Assembly: GCA_035534575.1 (NCBI GenBank)
Contig: DATLRT010000011.1
Coordinates: 1 to 9,933, forward strand
Direction: 5' to 3'
DNA length: 9,933 nt
From: JAGWFU01 sp035534575
GTDB taxonomy: Archaea; Micrarchaeota; Micrarchaeia; Micrarchaeales; Micrarchaeaceae
Position 1 is the stretch's first letter, and the number at the start of each line of letters is the position of its first letter. The notes under the pieces were generated by a model that searched no databases, was not told where the DNA came from, and saw only the letters and a list, made by a program, of their open reading frames with translations. The position numbers and the translations under genes are program-made. Positions 4,455 through 9,933 of the stretch are shown here, in pieces.

Positions 4455-7400
4455 ATGCTATATGTCGATAGTATAGTCATTCACAACATTAAGTCCTTCA
4501 AGCACGCGACCATCAAGTTCGGCCATGGTTTCAACTGCATAGCAGGGCCAAACGGTTCGGGCAAGTCGAGCATTTGCGATTCGCTTCTTTTCGCCCTAGG
4601 AGAAAGCTCACTCAAGAGGATGAGGGTCTCCAACTCAATCTCGCTCATAAACGATAGCGCCAAGCCAAAGCCGGAGGACGGCTTGACCAAAGCGTATGTC
4701 AAGATCAATTTCAAGGGAGACCAGGACATAGAGGTTTACAAGAGCATCAAGTCAAACGGAGGCATAACATACAGGCTCAACGGCAAGAGGATAACCAGGC
4801 AGGAGATGCTGGAAGTGCTTATCGCAAGCAACTGCGAAATAAACGACACCAACACTATAATGCAGAAGGAGGTCGGCACCCTGGTGGGCCTCACCCCTAA
4901 GGAGAGGAGGGAGCTCATCGACGTCGCTGCGGGAATCAAGGAGTACAACGACAAGAAGAACAACTCGCTCAAGGAGCTTGAGAAGGTTGAACAGAAGATA
5001 AACGAGGCCCAGATACAGCTCAGCGAGAGGTCGGGGTTCCTCAACGAGCTGGAGAAGGAGAAGAAGGACGCAGAGAAGTACATCGAGCTCACAAACACCA
5101 TAAAGGGCCTCGCCTTCTCGATACTGAAGTCAAGGGAGGCAGAACTCACTACTGATTACGAGCGCTCTTCGGAGAGGCTCAAGGCAAACAATGATGCCAA
5201 GGTCAAGCTCGACATCGAGCTCAAGAAGATAGACGTGGAGACAGAGGCCCTCTCGGCGGAGAGACAGAAGCTTTCAACGAAGCTGAACGCCGGCTCAATA
5301 GAGATGGGATCAACTAACAAGATGATTGAGGAGGCGAGCAGGGAGGTTGCGGTAAAGAACACCCAGCTCGCGTCGATGGCGGAGCACCACAAGGACCTCG
5401 AGGCGAAGAACGCAGGACTCAAGGTCGACACGGAGAAGATAGCAGAGGACACCAAGGCAGGCAAGGCAGCGCTGGACTCACTGGGGAAGGAGCTGGAGAA
5501 GAGGCTCGCGATAGTTGGCAGCACTGACCTTGAGGGGATGGGGGAGGAGTCGGAGATGCTGGCAAGATACGGGGAGAACCAGAAGATAATAGACGAGCTA
5601 GAGATCCAGCTGATAAGGCTGAGCGACCTCTTCAACTCCAGGATATACGAGCGCAGCTCGCTCGAGAAGGATGTCAACAACTTCAGGATTGATTACGATT
5701 CGTCGTCCACCGAGATGAAGGCCATAGAAATCTCAGTTACTGTCGCGCACGGCAAGGTAGCCGAGCTCAAGGCGGAGATTGAGAAGAGGACAAAGGCAAT
5801 GGACCAGAAGGCGAAGGAGATATCCGCGCTCAACGGGCAGAATGACAAGCTCTACTCGGAGACGATAGACCTGAGGGAGCAGATGGCGATGCTGGGCCGC
5901 GAGTCTGACAAGAGCACAGCGGTGTTGAAGAAGGGCATCGAGTCGGGATTCTTCGGCAGGGCGTACGAGCTCTGCAGCTATGACGACAAATACGCAGTGG
6001 CCATACAGGCGGCTGCAGGCGGAAGGTTCAACTACTTCGTCGTGGATTCGGCGGAGACCGCAAACTCCGCGATAAAGATACTCAAGCAGAAGAGCCTAGG
6101 CAGGGCGTCCTTCATACCGCTAGAGGAGATAGTCGTCAGGGCATCCCAGGAGGAGAAGAGGCTGACTCCGCTGATAAAGCAGGTGAAGTACGACAAGCAG
6201 TTCGGCAAGGCATTCGATTTCATATTCTCGAACACCTACATTGTCGATGGAATAGAGCAGGCAAAGAAGATTGGCATCGGCAAGTACAGGTACGTTACGC
6301 TAGAGGGTGAGCTCGTTGAGCCCTCCGGAATAATAAGCGGAGGCTCGATAAGGGTGGTGCAGTCGCCGGCGATGATAGAGTCCAAGATGAAGAGGGTAGA
6401 GGACGAGAAGGCCAAGGTGGCCGCATCGCTAGGCCAGCTCAACGGCGAGATGGAGTCAATCAGGAAGGAGATAGGCGTAATGCAGACAGAGGAGATAAAC
6501 CAGACCATAGAGCTCAAGCACCTCCTGCTGGACAAGGAATCGCTGGCATTGAAGTCAAAGGCCACGAGCAAGACCATCGCCGTAATGGAGCAGTCGATAA
6601 AGGATGCATCAAAGGGCGCCGATGAGGCGCTCGCAAAGAGATCCCCAGTAGAGGAGAAGATATCGAAGCTGAGAGCAGAGAACAAGGGCATCTACGATGC
6701 CACAAATCCGAAGGACGGCAAGAAGAAGAGGCACATAAGCAAGGAGGAGCTCGCCGCCATAAAGCAGGCGAGGGACGAATCCGAGCAGATGAAGATCAGG
6801 ATAGCGACGTTGCAGAACTCCTCCGAGTTGTGGGATAAGAGGCACACGGAGATAAAGGAGGAGATGTCGAAGAACGCTGCGGAGGCGAAGCAGCTGAAGG
6901 CAAAGATATCCGAGACTCAGAAGGAGATTGACGAGGGATCCGCAAGGCTGAAGGAGCTGCAGGAGAAGATAAGGGGCCACGACAGCAAGTCGGCCACGAT
7001 CTACAAGGAGCTCCAGCAGTTCGAATCGAAGATAACCGCGCTCACCACGGAGAAGGGCAAGTTCTCCGCAAACCTCGAGAGGGCAAGATACGAGGCCCTG
7101 GAGATAGAGTCCAAGAAGAACCAGATACAGACGAGGCTTAACGACATAAAGGCGGAACTCCTGTCCTACAAGGAGGTGTCCAAGATAGCCGACATGGCCA
7201 TGGACAAGATGGAGCTCCAGATGGGGATAGCGAAGAACGATTTGGAGAGGCTGGGCGCGGTAAACCTCAAGGCTCCTGAGATATACGATTCCAAGAAAGG
7301 GGACGTGGAGAGCGCAAGGGAGAAGGTTCAGGTGCTGGAGAACGAGAAGGTTTCCGTGATATCGATGATAACGGAGATAGACTCCAAGAAGCTCAACATA

Positions 7401-7859
7401 TTCAACCAGACATACACCGAGGTCAACGACAACTTCAAGAAGCTCTACGCGAGCATATCTGACGGCTCCGCCTTCCTGTATCTGCAGGAGCCAAAGGATC
7501 CGTTCAACTCGGGACTGATGATAAACATAACCTCCGCGGCAAAAAAGAAGATGACCCCAGAACAGATGTCGGGAGGGGAGCAGGCGCTTCTGATGCTCAT
7601 GCTGCTGTTCGCCATTCAGACAAGGAACAAGATGGCGTTCTACGTATTCGACGAGATAGACAGCTCCCTCGACAAGCTCAACGCGAAGAAGCTCTCGCTC
7701 CTCATAAAAGAGCTGGCAAAGCAGTCACAGATGATAGTCGTAAGCCACAAGGACACGATGCTGCTACATGCGGACAATGTGATCGGTGTGGCCAAGAAGG
7801 ACAACGAGTCGCAGGTGGTGGGCCTCAACGTGACCGCACAGGAGGTAACCAACAGTTAG
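4455..7859 (+). CDS. smc: Chromosome segregation protein SMC
   Basis: This 1134-residue SMC ATPase forms the ring-shaped dimer that holds and organises chromosomal DNA. Domain order is complete. The N-terminal ATPase lobe has Walker A GPNGSGKS (31-38) and the Q-loop glutamine in NTIMQKEV (Gln137). A first coiled coil runs from about 170 to 495. The hinge (about 496-630) contains AAGGRFNYFVV and the glycine turn GIISGGS. A returning coiled coil runs from about 640 to 1000. The C-terminal lobe has the ABC signature MSGGEQ (1038-1043), Walker B FYVFDEID (1062-1069) with catalytic Glu1067, the D-loop SSLDKLN and the switch-region SHKD. The dimerising hinge and nearly full length separate it from Rad50, which has a zinc hook. 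The kleisin partner gene (scpA), often next to smc in archaea, is not here; a signal peptidase follows instead. A basic turn NPKDGKKKRH (751-760) interrupts the second coil. Confidence 0.96.
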   Translation: MLYVDSIVIHNIKSFKHATIKFGHGFNCIAGPNGSGKSSICDSLLFALGESSLKRMRVSNSISLINDSAKPKPEDGLTKAYVKINFKGDQDIEVYKSIKSNGGITYRLNGKRITRQEMLEVLIASNCEINDTNTIMQKEVGTLVGLTPKERRELIDVAAGIKEYNDKKNNSLKELEKVEQKINEAQIQLSERSGFLNELEKEKKDAEKYIELTNTIKGLAFSILKSREAELTTDYERSSERLKANNDAKVKLDIELKKIDVETEALSAERQKLSTKLNAGSIEMGSTNKMIEEASREVAVKNTQLASMAEHHKDLEAKNAGLKVDTEKIAEDTKAGKAALDSLGKELEKRLAIVGSTDLEGMGEESEMLARYGENQKIIDELEIQLIRLSDLFNSRIYERSSLEKDVNNFRIDYDSSSTEMKAIEISVTVAHGKVAELKAEIEKRTKAMDQKAKEISALNGQNDKLYSETIDLREQMAMLGRESDKSTAVLKKGIESGFFGRAYELCSYDDKYAVAIQAAAGGRFNYFVVDSAETANSAIKILKQKSLGRASFIPLEEIVVRASQEEKRLTPLIKQVKYDKQFGKAFDFIFSNTYIVDGIEQAKKIGIGKYRYVTLEGELVEPSGIISGGSIRVVQSPAMIESKMKRVEDEKAKVAASLGQLNGEMESIRKEIGVMQTEEINQTIELKHLLLDKESLALKSKATSKTIAVMEQSIKDASKGADEALAKRSPVEEKISKLRAENKGIYDATNPKDGKKKRHISKEELAAIKQARDESEQMKIRIATLQNSSELWDKRHTEIKEEMSKNAAEAKQLKAKISETQKEIDEGSARLKELQEKIRGHDSKSATIYKELQQFESKITALTTEKGKFSANLERARYEALEIESKKNQIQTRLNDIKAELLSYKEVSKIADMAMDKMELQMGIAKNDLERLGAVNLKAPEIYDSKKGDVESAREKVQVLENEKVSVISMITEIDSKKLNIFNQTYTEVNDNFKKLYASISDGSAFLYLQEPKDPFNSGLMINITSAAKKKMTPEQMSGGEQALLMLMLLFAIQTRNKMAFYVFDEIDSSLDKLNAKKLSLLIKELAKQSQMIVVSHKDTMLLHADNVIGVAKKDNESQVVGLNVTAQEVTNS

Positions 7860-7862
7860 GTG
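7859..7862 (+). promoter_or_regulatory. Ribosome binding site choosing TTG 7868
   Basis: GGTG overlaps the last base of the SMC stop codon and lies five bases before TTG 7868, matching the spacing at 4455. It supports a TTG start and coupled translation with SMC. The first in-frame ATG (7913) would remove the basic N-terminal tail and has no comparable site. Confidence 0.55.
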
Positions 7863-7867
7863 CTTGA

Positions 7868-8878
7868 TTGGCTGCAAGGAAGGGAAGGTCAAGGAAGTCA
7901 AAGGCCAAGGGAATGAACACCTTGCCGCTCTACGTCGTGCTCTTCGCACTGTTCGCTCTTTACATATTCTACCAGGGCACTCCACTGTACTCCACCATAC
8001 TCGGCATCGCGCTTTTCCTCGTCATAGTGACGTTGATAGCCCTCGAGGTCATAAACGGTTTCAGGGAGGAGGGGTACAAGAAGAACATAATCGAGCTGGG
8101 TCTTGCGATAGCCATAGTGCTCATCGCATGGTTCGTACTGAAGTTCGTGCTCAACACATCCAACCCGATTGATGTGGTGCCGAGCTGCTCAATGCTGCCA
8201 GTCCTGAACAGGGGCGACATGGTTGCCATACAGGGGATTTCCACACCCAACGGGCTCAAGGCGCCCATAATAAACGTGACCGCACAGCAGTACCAATCTT
8301 TCATCAAGAACATAACGAGCGAGCAGCTGCAGTGCGTTGCATACAAGCAAACGGGCGACAACATAGTCGTCTCGCAGCTGGTTCCGCAGGGCTTCCAGGT
8401 CGGTCTCTACAAGGGAGCCACCCTATCCAGCAGCCCGCAGCTAATCTCCGCCGAGTGGCAGAGTGGAAACCTTGTGCAGTACAGCTGCGGCATAGCCGAC
8501 ATAAAATACTCTAACGGCACCATTGCGCAGGAGGCGTACACCAATGGGATAACAGTCAACGGACACCAGATAACCGGCGACGCTAACAATTCCATCGTAG
8601 TGTATCAGACGATTGCCCAGGACTTCTTCTACCAGTTGGGCGACAGGTACATAGTACACAGGGTTTACGCCGTGATAAACGCGAGCGGCACCTATTACAC
8701 GCTCACCAAGGGGGACAACAACCCCGGCCTGGATCTTCAGTACGGCAACTACCCTGCCAACCTGACATACGTTCAGGGCAAGGTGGTGGCAGACATACCG
8801 TACATCGGATACCTCAGGCTGATACTGAGCAACAACTTCAACCAGCCTGCCGGTTGCAACTCCTACATACAGAACTAG
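7868..8878 (+). CDS. Signal peptidase I, SEC11-like (S26), with large insertion
   Basis: This membrane serine protease probably removes signal peptides from proteins exported by Sec, acting on the outer face of the membrane. The 336-residue protein begins with a basic tail (ARKGRSRKSKAKG), then hydrophobic segments at about 18-36, 41-63 and 74-95. The catalytic serine is Ser108 in VVPSCSMLPVLNRGD, matching the family SM-P-L--GD motif. RYIVHRVYAV supplies His264, and TLTKGDNNPGLD supplies Asp283 and Asp289. Having His at that site, not Lys, fits the archaeal and eukaryotic SEC11-like type. The end (GKVVADIPYIGYLRLIL) matches the family's closing strands. About 135 residues between the Ser and His motifs (120-255) are additional; they contain Cys156, Cys207 and N-x-S/T sites. 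Family members are usually about half this size. TTG is taken as start because of the upstream GGTG. It follows SMC by eight bases. Confidence 0.88.
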   Translation: MAARKGRSRKSKAKGMNTLPLYVVLFALFALYIFYQGTPLYSTILGIALFLVIVTLIALEVINGFREEGYKKNIIELGLAIAIVLIAWFVLKFVLNTSNPIDVVPSCSMLPVLNRGDMVAIQGISTPNGLKAPIINVTAQQYQSFIKNITSEQLQCVAYKQTGDNIVVSQLVPQGFQVGLYKGATLSSSPQLISAEWQSGNLVQYSCGIADIKYSNGTIAQEAYTNGITVNGHQITGDANNSIVVYQTIAQDFFYQLGDRYIVHRVYAVINASGTYYTLTKGDNNPGLDLQYGNYPANLTYVQGKVVADIPYIGYLRLILSNNFNQPAGCNSYIQN

Positions 8879-9805
8879 TCAGGGCTGCGTGTACCCGTTG
8901 GTCCACTGGGAATTCAATATCACGTTGGCCATAGCGCCGTTGTTGCCATTTCCACTGTAGTCAACCGCATCTCCATTTAGGGGCCACCACCCAACAAGGC
9001 TTTGCAAATTCACTGGTGCCCCACCTATGCCCTCCAGATAAAGTGCGTTTACGTCGTTCGCGGATATCTCAGAGGAATAGACCTGCACATTCGATATCTC
9101 TACATTAGAGTAGCCGCCTGGGCCAACGCCTATAACAAAATTACCTGTTCCACCAACATTATAAGTGGTATAAAGAGACTCAGAGAACGCGCCGTTAAAC
9201 TGCCTGCCGTTTAGATAATAATATGAAGTAGCGACGCTAGGCTGGGCGTCGAATGTAAAGCATGTAAAATACCAGGTATTCGCCTTTGGGAGCGATCCCG
9301 TATTGTATCCTGCAACGCTATAATTGTAAATGTGTGAATTTACCGAGTACCCCTGAGAAGTTCTACTGTCCACAAAATACTCCCACTCATTTCCTGAGCT
9401 AGGGGGCTGCACTGACTTCATTGCAATCCCATTATAGCCCGCCGTGCTGATTGGGTCATACCACATACATAGGCTCATGGACTCTGATGAGCCGATACCA
9501 GGTCCGCTCTCGCTACTGAGTGTAACTGGATTACCAAAGCTAACATAGGCGTTCTGTCCATTGAACATGGCGACAAACTGCGGCATCTGTCCATTGCACA
9601 CACCTGCAAGGCTTATGAGCTGTGTTGTGTTTGGCCCGTAGGGCCTCTGGATTGTGCACGAGCCGGCGTGCGCCCTTCCTCCATAGGTGTTTGCGTTGAA
9701 AAGCCCGAGGGAAAACATGACCGCGAGCACCACCGCTATGACGAGGATGGCCCATCCATAGGTCATAAGATACTCCATTGCGGACTGGGCCTTGGCTTGT
9801 CGCAT
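8879..9805 (-). CDS. Secreted LamG-domain protein with class III (pilin-type) signal sequence
   Basis: The 308-residue protein probably sits on the cell surface. Its N-terminus, MRQAKAQSAMEYLMTYGWAI, followed by a hydrophobic stretch to about residue 36, is a class III signal: short basic head, likely cut between Ala6 and Gln7, and Glu11 at the +5 position, as in archaeal pilin subunits processed by prepilin peptidase. Residues about 80-260 look like a concanavalin-like LamG fold: FNGQNAYVSFG, SMSLCMWYDP, NTWYFTCFTFD, YYYLNGRQFNG and ISNVQVYSSEIS. A further LamG-type motif, VGWWPLNGDAVDYSGNGNNG (271-290), comes at the C-terminus although it normally opens the fold. Cysteines are at 50, 70, 113 and 182. 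ATG 9805 is chosen because it puts the signal at the terminus and lies about 21 bases after the predicted transcription start; TTG 9841 would add 12 unlikely residues. The stop abuts that of the signal peptidase. The ligand is unknown; LamG folds often bind sugars or proteins. Confidence 0.85.
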   Translation of the reverse strand: MRQAKAQSAMEYLMTYGWAILVIAVVLAVMFSLGLFNANTYGGRAHAGSCTIQRPYGPNTTQLISLAGVCNGQMPQFVAMFNGQNAYVSFGNPVTLSSESGPGIGSSESMSLCMWYDPISTAGYNGIAMKSVQPPSSGNEWEYFVDSRTSQGYSVNSHIYNYSVAGYNTGSLPKANTWYFTCFTFDAQPSVATSYYYLNGRQFNGAFSESLYTTYNVGGTGNFVIGVGPGGYSNVEISNVQVYSSEISANDVNALYLEGIGGAPVNLQSLVGWWPLNGDAVDYSGNGNNGAMANVILNSQWTNGYTQP

Positions 9806-9846
9806 AATACCACTAATAGCAGATACTGTCAGATAACACAATATAA

Positions 9847-9856
9847 CTTATATATA
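9847..9856 (-). promoter_or_regulatory. TATA box for the LamG protein gene
   Basis: On the minus strand this reads TATATATAAG, centred near 9852, predicting transcription from about 9826 and a leader of about 21 bases to ATG 9805, with GTGGT just ahead of the ATG. The core is nearly palindromic, so it might also serve a plus-strand gene beyond the window. Positions 9857-9933 hold no gene I can support. Confidence 0.6.
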
Positions 9857-9933
9857 CCTTTCTGTGCTAATATCTAAATACTGCTAATTGACGGCTCAGG
9901 CTGGCAATTTCTATCTGTGATATTCAAGTGATA

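Noticed and set aside
5156..5680. Serine- and leucine-rich minus-strand frames opposite smc.
   Set aside because: They arise from Glu/Lys-rich coiled-coil codons read backwards; several such frames occur along the gene and none has its own signals.
4455..7859. Possibility that the SMC gene is Rad50, partner of the Mre11-like phosphoesterase nearby.
   Set aside because: It has a glycine-rich globular hinge of about 135 residues and no CxxC zinc hook, and the phosphoesterase is on the opposite strand with another gene between.
9917..9933. Direct repeat GTGATA with 11-base period at the right edge.
   Set aside because: Six bases repeated once in A+T-rich sequence is expected by chance, and the window ends within it.

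Overview
This window looks like a compact chromosomal piece of a DPANN-type archaeon, most plausibly a Micrarchaeota/ARMAN relative. The archaeal assignment rests on an RNA polymerase subunit K (Rpb6-like) gene, a geranylgeranyl reductase of archaeal lipid synthesis, an SbcD/Mre11-related archaeal phosphoesterase, a Ser-His-Asp type (SEC11-like) signal peptidase, TATA-type promoters and a tRNA without an encoded CCA. The narrower assignment is an inference from the class III signal sequence of the last gene (KAQSAMEYLMTYGWAIL), a style I associate with large secreted-protein families in these lineages.

Layout. Positions 1-94 hold the 3' part of a tRNA-Leu(UAA) gene whose D-arm carries an extra segment that folds like a bulge-helix-bulge intron. 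It is followed by a T-rich stop signal and an unrecognised 223-residue protein (132-803). A TATA box at 841-848 precedes a geranylgeranyl reductase (913-2352) and rpoK (2361-2540), read as one unit. On the minus strand, converging on rpoK with an 8-base overlap, is a metallophosphoesterase (3285-2533). It diverges from a membrane site-2 protease with a CBS pair (3328-4428); the two promoters appear to interlock in about 40 bases, and both genes seem to use non-ATG starts. An SMC chromosome protein (4455-7859) follows, and a signal peptidase I (7868-8878, TTG start) is read just behind it. Its stop codon directly abuts the stop of a minus-strand secreted LamG protein with a pilin-type signal (9805-8879).

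How it fits together. The genes are mostly core cell functions: lipid saturation, transcription, chromosome organisation, membrane proteolysis and protein export. They do not form one pathway. Starts in this window repeatedly have GGTG five or six bases upstream (before 913, 4455 and 7868), which helped choose starts. Gene ends are packed very tightly. The LamG gene stands apart: its passenger domain is clearly richer in A+T than its signal region and its neighbours.

I found no CRISPR array, insertion sequence or obvious defence system. The most notable points are the candidate D-loop tRNA intron, the interlocked divergent promoter, the enlarged signal peptidase and the mosaic LamG pilin-like protein.
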